24,149 nt of DNA from a virus. The translations under genes were made by a program, and so were the position numbers. The stretch's first letter is position 1. Each line of letters begins with the position of its first letter. The notes below the pieces were generated by a model. The model ran no database searches. It was not told where the DNA came from and saw only the letters and a list, made by a program, of their open reading frames with translations. The stretch spans positions 1-24,149 of IMG/VR virus record IMGVR_UViG_3300030380_005221; one strand, written 5' to 3'. Shown here piece by piece: positions 1-7,399 of the stretch.

Positions 1-368
1 GGATCACCCTTAGGTCCAATTAAACCTTGAGGGCCCACCTGACCGATTTCTCCCTGATCCCCCTTTTCGCCGGGATCACCCTTAGGTCCAATTTCTCCAG
101 CGTTTCCTTGTATTCCTTTAGGTCCAACCTCTCCGTCTTTACCGTCAACACCCGGTTTACCAGAGGGACCTGGATCTCCCACAGGACCCTGATCACCTTG
201 TGGTCCCCTTTCTCCCACAGGGCCCTGCTCACCCTGCTCGCCCTTTGGTCCTATTGAACCATCTGTACCCGGAAGTCCGGGAGAGCCCTTTTCTCCTTTA
301 GGCCCACGAGGTCCAACAGAACCTTCTTTCCCTCTAGGACCCTGTGGGCCAGGAGGGCCTTGTTCACC
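1..368 (-). repeat. Gly-X-Y collagen repeat coding region
   Basis: Forty consecutive 9-base units encode Gly-X-Y triplets without interruption up to the window edge. The triplets are degenerate ([15 protein letters not shown] and others), not exact DNA copies. The region is richer in G and C than the surrounding DNA because of the Gly and Pro codons. The rest of the array lies outside the window, so total length and any interruptions cannot be judged. Confidence 0.9.
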
Positions 369-824
369 CAATAAAACTTGCTCCTCCTCTTCCACAACTT
401 CGGTAGGAAAGTATCTAAAAAGTTCATCTATGTTATTTTTACTGCCACTGAAACGATAAACATTTCCATCTGTGCTTTCTACATCCAAACTGTGTATACC
501 GGGACTGATTCTAATTTCCACGTTGGGGGAATTATCGGTGGAAAATAAAACATCCCCTCTTTGTAGAGAGGAGTTTAAAGTTTCCTTGAGTATATACTGA
601 TCCCTTTCAGTTTCCTCTATTTCTCTAAAATACTCATTAATGGTTTTATGAGATCCTATAAATTTGATAACTGAAGTTTTGTCCTCGGTTTCAAGAACAA
701 TACTAGAAATACCATCTCCAAAATTTACAACTTCATCAACACCCACATTGTTAGGTGCTTTTATGAAAAGATCGTTTTTAGAAAACTTATTATCAATTTT
801 AGATTGAAGAACAAACTGAGACAT
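1..824 (-). CDS. Collagen-like tail fibre protein, 3' end beyond window
   Basis: The frame is open from an ATG at 824 to the window edge, giving 274 codons with no stop, so the C-terminus is missing. Residues 1-152 form a non-repetitive N-terminal region starting [10 protein letters not shown]. Its end is acidic (EVVEEEEQ). Residues 153-274 are an unbroken run of 40 Gly-X-Y triplets with frequent GPK, GEK and GPQ. Such Gly-X-Y runs fold as trimeric collagen-like shafts in phage tail fibres. The N-terminus would then attach to the virion and the missing C-terminus would probably bind the host; that division of labour is inferred. An AGGA lies about 9 bases before the ATG, supporting the start. 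The gene follows the large carbohydrate cluster on the same strand, 42 bases after a glycosyltransferase. It could instead be another collagen-containing structural protein, but a virion role is likely. Confidence 0.85.
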   Translation of the reverse strand, partial: MSQFVLQSKIDNKFSKNDLFIKAPNNVGVDEVVNFGDGISSIVLETEDKTSVIKFIGSHKTINEYFREIEETERDQYILKETLNSSLQRGDVLFSTDNSPNVEIRISPGIHSLDVESTDGNVYRFSGSKNNIDELFRYFPTEVVEEEEQVLLGEQGPPGPQGPRGKEGSVGPRGPKGEKGSPGLPGTDGSIGPKGEQGEQGPVGERGPQGDQGPVGDPGPSGKPGVDGKDGEVGPKGIQGNAGEIGPKGDPGEKGDQGEIGQVGPQGLIGPKGD

Positions 825-844
825 TATGTTTTTCCTAAACCTAC

Positions 845-865
845 ACTTCTTATGTATTAAGAAGT
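845..865. other. Perfect 8-bp stem-loop between glycosyltransferase and fibre genes
   Basis: Positions 845-852 (acttctta) and 858-865 (taagaagt) are exact reverse complements separated by 5 bases. On the minus strand the hairpin begins just after the TAA of the glycosyltransferase and ends about 20 bases before the fibre ATG. It is not followed by a U run in that direction, so it is not a classical terminator for the cluster. On the plus strand it is followed by a T-rich tract, but no plus-strand gene is supported here. It could be an RNA processing or stability element, or a weak attenuator. Confidence 0.5.
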
Positions 866-866
866 T

Positions 867-2102
867 TTATCTCTTCTTTTTCTTCTTTTTATACTTTTTG
901 GCAGTTTCTTTATTTTGTTGCTTTTTCTTCAAATCATCAATTTGTGAATCCATTTCCTTCATCATCTGTTGTTGTTGCATTTGCTGCATAATGTTAGTAT
1001 AACTTTCGTAGTTTTGCCTAACTCTCTCTTTTTGTTCTGGTGGGATTAAATTTTCCTCAATAAGTCGTTTACATGCGGCATATCCCATATGAGGTTTACC
1101 TGCATAAAAAGCAGTTGCACCAATTTCATCCAGTAACCCATACTTATATACTTCCTCCTGAATGAAAAGAATATCATTGTCTGGATAAGGAATTCCGATA
1201 CCAGTGCTTGCGTGCATAAATGCCAAAGCATTTTTACCCATAGAACGATAAATTCTTGATATCTGATATAAAGGTTCTGCTCTGTCAGGTTTATAGTTAT
1301 AGCAGTCCTCGAATGCTCTAATTACGTCCATATTAGGTTCGCCTTTTATGCCCTTAAGAATTGCAACTCTATACATGCTATAGAAAACTTCCTCAGGCCA
1401 TCCACCTATATCAACTCGTTTCTGATACGCTTCGAGTGAATTATCCCATTGTTGAGAATCGAAGTATGACTGTGCTAGGTAAAATTGATACCTCGCATTA
1501 TCCGGATCATCCTCCAAAGCATTTCTCAGAGTTTCAGCATCCCTTTCATACTTTTCTACTGGAGTTATACCCACATTTCGATTACCCTCAGTTCTAGCCT
1601 CTACGCTATAGTTTCCAAACAATCGACTAACTTTTGCATTTTCATTATCACACGCTGCATACTCGTGAAGTATGCCCTCATATCTCCACCTAGAAGAAGT
1701 TTTAAATATTTGATTTCTCCACCATACAAAGTCACCCCTCTGTATTTTTAGGGAGTACGCATCAGCATCAGCATCATCGGGTAGTTTCAACTCACCCACT
1801 AAAGAGTCATCTGCATCAATAACCCACGCATAGTCTGCTTTATTATCGGCATTACGAAACGCTTCGGTACGAGATCCAATATTACCTGCATGATTACCAA
1901 ATCCCTTCCAATCAGAAAGGTATACTTCACCGGGAACACCCAATTCATCCATTATTTCTTTTATTTTATCGGGAGTTCCGTCTGTAGATCCCGTATCAGT
2001 GATATCATATCGGTCTACGAAGGGAGCGACGGAACGCAGACACCTCTCGATAACGTGAGTTTCATCTTTAACAATCATACACAGAGTAATAGTTGGTTTC
2101 AT
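867..2102 (-). CDS. GT2 glycosyltransferase with TPR-like region and poly-lysine tail
   Basis: The protein has 411 residues. The N-terminus carries the family 2 GT-A signature: MIVKDE at 9-14, DTGSTDGT at 36-43, and the metal-binding DADD at 96-99. It therefore probably transfers a sugar from a nucleotide donor in the cytoplasm. Residues about 184-300 look like TPR-type helical repeats (NARYQFYLAQSYFDSQQWDN), a common partner of this GT2 type. The last 40 residues are unusual: a Gln/Met-rich stretch (about 372-381), then a Lys-rich end with seven basic residues closing the protein (404-411 KYKKKKKKR region). An AGGA sits about 11 bases before the ATG, after a 34-base gap. It is the last gene of the carbohydrate cluster and sits directly before the collagen-like fibre gene. 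Donor and acceptor are unknown. Confidence 0.88.
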   Translation of the reverse strand: MKPTITLCMIVKDETHVIERCLRSVAPFVDRYDITDTGSTDGTPDKIKEIMDELGVPGEVYLSDWKGFGNHAGNIGSRTEAFRNADNKADYAWVIDADDSLVGELKLPDDADADAYSLKIQRGDFVWWRNQIFKTSSRWRYEGILHEYAACDNENAKVSRLFGNYSVEARTEGNRNVGITPVEKYERDAETLRNALEDDPDNARYQFYLAQSYFDSQQWDNSLEAYQKRVDIGGWPEEVFYSMYRVAILKGIKGEPNMDVIRAFEDCYNYKPDRAEPLYQISRIYRSMGKNALAFMHASTGIGIPYPDNDILFIQEEVYKYGLLDEIGATAFYAGKPHMGYAACKRLIEENLIPPEQKERVRQNYESYTNIMQQMQQQQMMKEMDSQIDDLKKKQQNKETAKKYKKKKKKR

Positions 2103-2136
2103 GATAAAAAATCCTTTTGTTCATTGTATGTATAGT

Positions 2137-2811
2137 TCATTTCCTACGTATCCATGAACTCCACCCATTTCTTTCTGCCTCGTGTCCAACACATATCCAA
2201 TCATTATCTTCGCTTAGGTGAAGTTTAGTTTTGTAGTTTTTATATTCATTATCATCATCGAGAAGAATTATACTTACTCTATCTTTAACTAATAAAAATT
2301 CGTCATATCCAGAAAATTCGCTACCATCAATCAAACACAGATCATAGTCTTCTGTCAGATTATTTAAAACCCCTGTATCTGATCCTTTAAAATGAACTAT
2401 ATCCTGATTGTACCAGTTGATACGGGATTCGAGGTCCTCTCGTACAGATTCCAATTCTCTGCCTTTCAAGGAGTTCAATACTTCCCTATGCTCGATACAG
2501 TACGAGATATAATCTTCATAATTTTTTAATGAAAACGAATCATATGAAATACTGGTATTCTTATGACATTCCACAAAAGAAAAGTTTTCTGTATTTTTTT
2601 CTAGATCACTAAAATATTCAGTTGGCTCCATACAAACTAGTTTAGTATTTTCCGTCTGATTAGCCTGGAGTGCAGCGGCAAGACATTGTGTGGAGCCATT
2701 GCCGCTACCAGAACCTATCTCTATAACTCTCTGAATTGATTTATTATTAACGATTAGACTAACAATATATTTACCAAAATTTGTACCATAGTGTATCTCG
2801 GGAGTTCTCAT
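2137..2811 (-). CDS. SAM-dependent methyltransferase-like protein
   Basis: The protein has 224 residues. Motif I of class I SAM methyltransferases is clear at 29-40 (VIEIGSGSGNGS). A later strand, DLCLIDGSEFSGYDEF, resembles the acidic post-motif region of the Methyltransf_24-like group often found in glycan clusters. The start is supported by GGA about 9 bases before the ATG, with a 17-base gap from the preceding gene. In this setting an O-methylation of a sugar, or of a small precursor, is plausible. The substrate cannot be read from the sequence, and another small-molecule methyltransferase role is possible. The next gene is the TPR-containing glycosyltransferase. Confidence 0.75.
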   Translation of the reverse strand: MRTPEIHYGTNFGKYIVSLIVNNKSIQRVIEIGSGSGNGSTQCLAAALQANQTENTKLVCMEPTEYFSDLEKNTENFSFVECHKNTSISYDSFSLKNYEDYISYCIEHREVLNSLKGRELESVREDLESRINWYNQDIVHFKGSDTGVLNNLTEDYDLCLIDGSEFSGYDEFLLVKDRVSIILLDDDNEYKNYKTKLHLSEDNDWICVGHEAERNGWSSWIRRK

Positions 2812-2828
2812 TTTTATATTCCAGTTCT

Positions 2829-3272
2829 TTATTTTAAATAATCAACATAATCAGAACAAATACCAAAAACCTCGGTGGGGTTCCAAGAAACCAAATCTTC
2901 CTCGGACAACAACGGTATTATACACTGATCATTTACTTCTCTCAAATCATGGGCCCATATTAAACCATTACTAATAATTGTGTATCTTTCTTCTTCATGG
3001 AAGAATAATTTTAATTGATCATAATTCAATAGAAACTGCAAAGAATTAAAATTTTTACAATGTATCCATAAATTTTTAGACCTACCAAGTAACCATTCCA
3101 AATCAACCATACTAATCGGTTCATCATGACCTAAAAATAATTCACCCTTTACCACCCAAACATCTATTTCTACGTCATATCCCTTACCTATAGACTCATC
3201 AATATATGATTGAGTATTTTCTCTTTTTAAATTGGGACCGTTGGTATTTCCCCTGTGGGCTATTAATTTCAT
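2829..3272 (-). CDS. Short glycerophosphodiester phosphodiesterase-like protein
   Basis: The protein has 147 residues and resembles the GDPD TIM-barrel family. It carries AHRG at 5-8 (catalytic-type His-Arg), ENT at 18-20, the metal-binding ExD at 35-37, and LGHDEP at 48-52 with the second His. It is much shorter than usual GDPDs (about 230-300 residues), so only a compact half-barrel-like core is present. Either it is a dedicated small subfamily or a reduced copy. The intact catalytic residues argue against decay. The ATG overlaps the previous stop as ATGA. Clustered with a nucleotidyltransferase and a HAD phosphatase, it may act on a phosphodiester or sugar-phosphate intermediate; this is inferred. 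Confidence 0.65.
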   Translation of the reverse strand: MKLIAHRGNTNGPNLKRENTQSYIDESIGKGYDVEIDVWVVKGELFLGHDEPISMVDLEWLLGRSKNLWIHCKNFNSLQFLLNYDQLKLFFHEEERYTIISNGLIWAHDLREVNDQCIIPLLSEEDLVSWNPTEVFGICSDYVDYLK

Positions 3273-3565
3273 ATTTCTTCAATTCTCATTGTCTTATCAT
3301 CATAGAAAATATCGTAATAGGGCTTATCACATCTAAGTTTATGATGTTTCGCACCCCAATTAGATAATTGAGATTTTGTTAAATCAAACCAATCAATACC
3401 GCTACGACTTCCTCTTGCAGTCCAATACACTATTGTATTTCCCTCGTCATATAGTCTATTAATTTTATCGATATTTTCTTGGATCGGTTTTGCATCTTCA
3501 TACACTCTTGGGTTGTCCGGCGTATTGCATATTGTTTCGTCAACATCAACGTAAATCACTCTCAT
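3269..3565 (-). CDS. Small HAD-family phosphatase of capsule/polysaccharide type
   Basis: The protein has 98 residues. HAD motif I is DVDET at 7-11, with nucleophile Asp7 and acid/base Asp9. Motif II is the Thr in YWTARG (47-52). The motif III Lys is in CDKPYYD (Lys81), and the motif IV acidic pair is FYDDK (Asp89, Asp90). No cap domain is visible, so this is a minimal HAD core. The same compact type occurs in bacterial polysaccharide clusters. It probably removes phosphate from a sugar or polyol phosphate. It overlaps the upstream nucleotidyltransferase gene by 20 bases and the downstream GDPD-like gene by ATGA, so the three are likely made together. Confidence 0.8.
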   Translation of the reverse strand: MRVIYVDVDETICNTPDNPRVYEDAKPIQENIDKINRLYDEGNTIVYWTARGSRSGIDWFDLTKSQLSNWGAKHHKLRCDKPYYDIFYDDKTMRIEEI

Positions 3566-4373
3566 AATAATCTTTCCAATAGCGATAACAATTCAATAAG
3601 TCATCTTCATTTTTAACTTGACCTTTATTTAAAATAGAGTTCCATGCCTCAATATTATCCACCTCTTCGGGTGTACCCATAACCGTGGCAAAAGGTGTGT
3701 CATAATAACCAACCAATAACCCATCATTTATTAATAGGTTATATACAAGAGTTACATAATATTCCCCGTTGTATTGAATATTATTAATGACTGCTTCATC
3801 AAAATATTTTTTTATGTAAGAACCTTTACTAAAGTAGTAAGTTCCGGTGGAGGCATGTTCATTCATTGGATTATCTGTGTAGCACTCTTTTTCTTTTATT
3901 TCTGTAACTAAATTATTAACAGTTCTCATAAAAGCCATTTTTGTATTGTTGAGTGTATGCGGATGAAATCCAGAATGCGACAATATACAACCGTCTAACT
4001 TATTTTTCTTCACATACTCCAAGAAGTCTTCTCTATCCCATAAATATGGGTTATCGCAATAAGTAACTACAACCTCTTCGTCGTCATCTATTAAATCGTA
4101 AACCTGCTGAACGGTAAAAACTGGGCCCTTTTTGTGGGAGGGCATCGATACAATTTTACATTTTTTGCAAATTTCGTGTAAAACTTCTTTCATATTTGTT
4201 TGGGACAAATGATCCTCATTACAAATGAAAATAAACTCATCATCAACAGAAAACATATCGACTATATGTTCTATTACTTTTTTGTTTGCAACATGTATTA
4301 ACGGTTTTGGATCAGTATATCCTGCATCCACAAATCTTTGACCTAGCCCGGCCATGGGAACAATAATTTTCAT
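3546..4373 (-). CDS. Sugar-phosphate nucleotidyltransferase
   Basis: The protein has 275 residues. The N-terminal signature MAGLGQRF (7-14) followed by PKPL (22-25) is the nucleotide-binding loop of the NTP_transferase family. YCDNPY around 105-110 supplies the metal-binding Asp (Asp107). It should couple a nucleotide to a sugar 1-phosphate or similar compound, making an activated donor in the cytoplasm. Nucleotide and sugar are not identifiable here. A cytidylyltransferase role would suit the RfbH gene in the same cluster, but the sequence is not an obvious RfbF. The ATG overlaps the preceding kinase-aldolase stop as ATGA. Confidence 0.82.
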   Translation of the reverse strand: MKIIVPMAGLGQRFVDAGYTDPKPLIHVANKKVIEHIVDMFSVDDEFIFICNEDHLSQTNMKEVLHEICKKCKIVSMPSHKKGPVFTVQQVYDLIDDDEEVVVTYCDNPYLWDREDFLEYVKKNKLDGCILSHSGFHPHTLNNTKMAFMRTVNNLVTEIKEKECYTDNPMNEHASTGTYYFSKGSYIKKYFDEAVINNIQYNGEYYVTLVYNLLINDGLLVGYYDTPFATVMGTPEEVDNIEAWNSILNKGQVKNEDDLLNCYRYWKDYYESDLR

Positions 4374-5731
4374 ACTAAAGATTTCCTATATTTTTCCTCT
4401 TCCATACCACTCAGTTTATGTATTTCCTTTTCCGAAAGAAAATTAGAAGTCAGTCCGACTTCTCTGTGCAAACTCAACATATAATCATTAACAGATCGCA
4501 TAGATTCCGGCAACACCACAGCATCAGGAAATAAAAACCCATGAACTTTATTTTTTGTGGAAAATTGTTTAAAATTCTTAGAGTTTTTAAGTAACCAAAT
4601 TTTACATAATTGGTTTATTTCCATACTAGTTGTAAAAACTTCCTGAAAAGAATAACCCGAACAAATCAAACCATGACTCTCTAATAAATTTATAGTGTTT
4701 TCTGAATTGGGTATAAAGTTATTCTTCAAGTCTTGTCCCGGAGTAAAGTATGGAACGTAGTTATAATCATAATCCTTTAAGATTTCAGAAACAATTTTTT
4801 TAGATTCCTTGGAGCAAAGAATAGTATTCAAATGAATAGGATGTGTATGTAAAACAAAATTATGTGGTATCTTTAAATGTACCCCGTACTCCATAGATGG
4901 TCGATTTTGACTAAAGTCTAGAAGGTTTCCCTCACTATCACATAAACTAAACCCATCGAGTAAAGTAACATCTCCCATATTTTTCCCAGATGAAGTTATC
5001 ACCATCTTATCTTCGAATTTATAGGAGATGTTCCCGCCTTGGTGTTGAACTAAATCATATTCAAGAGAAGTCATTTCGCAAAGAGAAAGAAAATCTCTAT
5101 GCCTATCATACATGGTTTTTATTTTTTTTCCTATTTCCTTACCGACACCCGTTACATATGTGCATTCGAGATGAACCTTTTTATCTCTTTTTTCTTCGAA
5201 TCTAATAATTATATCAGCCTTTTGTTTCTGTGGTTCAATATATAAGGATTCATCAATTTCTCTTCTTTTTATTGCCGACTTTACTTCATCAACAGTATAT
5301 CCCCGCTTTGTAGTATCTCTCTCAACTTTCCATTGTGTCAGTAAATCTCTCTCTGTTTCTACAAAAATACCAATGTCACATAATTCAGACATAGTACCAT
5401 ATAGAGCATGTAAACCCTCATACAATATGATTTCTTTTGGATCAATATTAACAGGAGCGTCAAATTTTCCAGTGTCGTGATTGTATCTTTTTCTCATTAT
5501 TGATTCACCGGAAATTAGTTTTTTTAAACTTTCAATCTCTTCATGTAAATTATTAGATGATGGATTCAAATGTGTGTGTATGTTCCAATTGGTATCTCCA
5601 CGTTCCCACTTGTGAGCATCATCACCATTTATAGTCACTACATCATTACACCCAAAAATAAAATATAAAAACTTAGATAAAGTACTTTTACCTACACCAG
5701 AACTCCCAGTTATACAAATAAGATTTTTCAT
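4370..5731 (-). CDS. Fusion: uridine kinase-like P-loop kinase + class II aldolase
   Basis: The protein has 453 residues and two domains. Residues 1-180 resemble uridine kinase/phosphoribulokinase: Walker A GSSGVGKST at 9-17, then KRGYTVDEV and IKRREIDESLYIEP near 142-167, as in that family. Residues about 205-400 resemble class II aldolase (fuculose-1-phosphate aldolase/adducin fold): GGNIS at 232-236, SSGK at 247-250, catalytic-type Glu281, metal ligands HTH at 295-297, and a third His in HGL at 353. The pairing suggests phosphorylation and aldol cleavage or condensation of one carbohydrate intermediate in a single polypeptide; this is inferred. The frame is continuous with no stop between domains. 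It starts in an ATGA overlap with the previous gene and ends in another with the nucleotidyltransferase. Confidence 0.82.
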   Translation of the reverse strand: MKNLICITGSSGVGKSTLSKFLYFIFGCNDVVTINGDDAHKWERGDTNWNIHTHLNPSSNNLHEEIESLKKLISGESIMRKRYNHDTGKFDAPVNIDPKEIILYEGLHALYGTMSELCDIGIFVETERDLLTQWKVERDTTKRGYTVDEVKSAIKRREIDESLYIEPQKQKADIIIRFEEKRDKKVHLECTYVTGVGKEIGKKIKTMYDRHRDFLSLCEMTSLEYDLVQHQGGNISYKFEDKMVITSSGKNMGDVTLLDGFSLCDSEGNLLDFSQNRPSMEYGVHLKIPHNFVLHTHPIHLNTILCSKESKKIVSEILKDYDYNYVPYFTPGQDLKNNFIPNSENTINLLESHGLICSGYSFQEVFTTSMEINQLCKIWLLKNSKNFKQFSTKNKVHGFLFPDAVVLPESMRSVNDYMLSLHREVGLTSNFLSEKEIHKLSGMEEEKYRKSLV

Positions 5732-6630
5732 TTATCAGAAAAAATTTCAGACTCATCAATTATTCTATTCATTTGTTCTTTTTGTTTATCGAAGGGACGA
5801 TAACAATGTAAATCAACAACATGTTTCTGTTTTAATAGATTAATATCATACACATAATCATTTTTCTCATCTGACCACATGCTCCTATCGATTCTGTTTA
5901 TTCTATTATCGTAATGATAACCTATAAATTTTATCTTATTATCAGATAGTGCATTATAAAGCATCACTGATGAATAATTTTCTTCTGCTAACCAATAAAA
6001 ACTTTCAAAATTCATTAGTTCATCTTGGGATGGTTTTGGCCACGGGGGTTGACAGTGTGCTCCGTGACCATAAATTCCAGAGTCTACTATATGACGTATT
6101 TGCTCATCAAAGGATCTATTTAATTCGTACAAATTAATAAAATTACTACCCTTAGAAACATGATAATGTGCTGGTAAGTCTGCACCACTATCGTGACAAC
6201 CATATCTAATTCGCCTAAGAACCGCCGGACCTTCCTTTATAAAGCCGTCCAGAACACCTCGCCTGACAACAGATATTGCTGAGAAATTTAAATGTAGATA
6301 AGAATCTTCTGGTGCAGAATCTATATTCGATGTAAAGTATTCTTTATTGAGAGGAATAAGATCAATATCACCAATCATCCAAGTTTTTTCTGGATCGGTT
6401 TTTGTATAATCAAATTTGGACCATGTTATCTGTAAGACCTTTGGCAAGTTTTCAATAAATTCTCTCTCGATAATAGTCCCATATTCTTCAGACATGTCGG
6501 TGTTACTCTTTTTGCCATAAAGAATGCAGATAGGTTCTATTCCCAGAGCAGTTTTATAAATTTTGGACTGGATGTTCCAGAACTTACTATATTCTTCTGA
6601 TGTGGAAAATATTACATTGTCAATTTTCAT
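5728..6630 (-). CDS. Unrecognised protein, possible DxD glycosyltransferase
   Basis: The protein has 300 residues and I do not recognise a family. The clearest feature is a predicted strand ending in DID at 88-90 (WMIGDIDLIPL), the pattern of GT-A glycosyltransferases in which the acidic pair binds a metal and nucleotide sugar. Residues 141-190 are rich in Tyr, Gly and His, and several Trp-containing segments follow, as in carbohydrate-binding proteins. No signal peptide or membrane segment is visible. The gene overlaps its upstream neighbour (an SDR) by 11 bases and the downstream kinase-aldolase by ATGA, so it is part of the cluster. A transferase role rests on the DID motif and context only. 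Confidence 0.55.
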   Translation of the reverse strand: MKIDNVIFSTSEEYSKFWNIQSKIYKTALGIEPICILYGKKSNTDMSEEYGTIIEREFIENLPKVLQITWSKFDYTKTDPEKTWMIGDIDLIPLNKEYFTSNIDSAPEDSYLHLNFSAISVVRRGVLDGFIKEGPAVLRRIRYGCHDSGADLPAHYHVSKGSNFINLYELNRSFDEQIRHIVDSGIYGHGAHCQPPWPKPSQDELMNFESFYWLAEENYSSVMLYNALSDNKIKFIGYHYDNRINRIDRSMWSDEKNDYVYDINLLKQKHVVDLHCYRPFDKQKEQMNRIIDESEIFSDK

Positions 6631-7399
6631 TACAATTATCTTTCATAATTTTGTAGGTTTTCTCTATACCAGATTCCAACCCATAAGTCTTAATAGGCAA
6701 ATCACTCACCCCACAATAAAATCCATAATCTTTTGTTTCTATAAAAACAGGAACAGTATAATTATCTAGATCATTTATAATGGAAGCAATTTCTAATAGT
6801 GTTTTTTTCCCTTGATACGAACAATTAATTTCTTTTTCAAGGTTATCATTGTTAATATAGTATTCTACCAAAGAAATTAAATCTTGCATATAGAAAAAAT
6901 CCATAATTTTTTCCGAGTGTATGATAATTGGTTGTTTATTAATATAACGATTTATACTTGATTTTATAAATCTTCTATCCAGTTCGTTCTCATCAAAAAC
7001 TGCGAATACTCTCAGGTTATAGAAATTATCAGTATTTCTTATGGACTCAGATATTATGCTCTTGCTCATACCATATGGAGTTTCTTTATGAAACAGTTCT
7101 GCACCAGATCCAAAAGATATTAACCTACCGAAAGATTTTTTATTTGACAATAAATTATAATACATCATCAAATTTTGCCGAAGAACATCAGGGCCGTCGG
7201 GAGACAACCTACTTCCCCCGACGGCCGCAGTATGAACAACAACATCAAATTCTCTAGTTCTAAACCACTCAGAAGTAAGAACGGGATCCGATAGATCAAA
7301 ATCATTCCTAGTGACACTAGTTATATTGTACTTACCAGAAAACCCTTTAACAAGACTTTTGGCAATATATCCATTACCACCTGTTACTAATATATTCAC
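6620..7399 (-). CDS. Extended SDR, NAD-dependent sugar-nucleotide epimerase/reductase
   Basis: The protein has 259 residues. The Rossmann motif GGNGYIA is at 7-13 and the catalytic Tyr-x3-Lys is YGMSK (Tyr109, Lys113). HTAAVGG (56-62) and the later DFFYMQDL resemble GDP-fucose synthase and related 3,5-epimerase/4-reductases. That would suit the two GT10 fucosyltransferase-like genes in the cluster, but a ketoreductase acting after the thiamine-diphosphate enzyme (YerF-like role) is also possible. The start is a GTG forming a GTGA overlap with the PanB-like stop; no upstream alternative reproduces the nucleotide-binding strand NILVTGG. The 3' end overlaps the next gene by 11 bases. Confidence 0.8.
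   Translation of the reverse strand: MNILVTGGNGYIAKSLVKGFSGKYNITSVTRNDFDLSDPVLTSEWFRTREFDVVVHTAAVGGSRLSPDGPDVLRQNLMMYYNLLSNKKSFGRLISFGSGAELFHKETPYGMSKSIISESIRNTDNFYNLRVFAVFDENELDRRFIKSSINRYINKQPIIIHSEKIMDFFYMQDLISLVEYYINNDNLEKEINCSYQGKKTLLEIASIINDLDNYTVPVFIETKDYGFYCGVSDLPIKTYGLESGIEKTYKIMKDNCNEN

Noticed and set aside
20-257. Open frames on both strands across the collagen repeat.
   Set aside because: They are by-products of the repetitive Gly-X-Y codons; only the frame continuous with the ATG at 824 gives regular collagen triplets.
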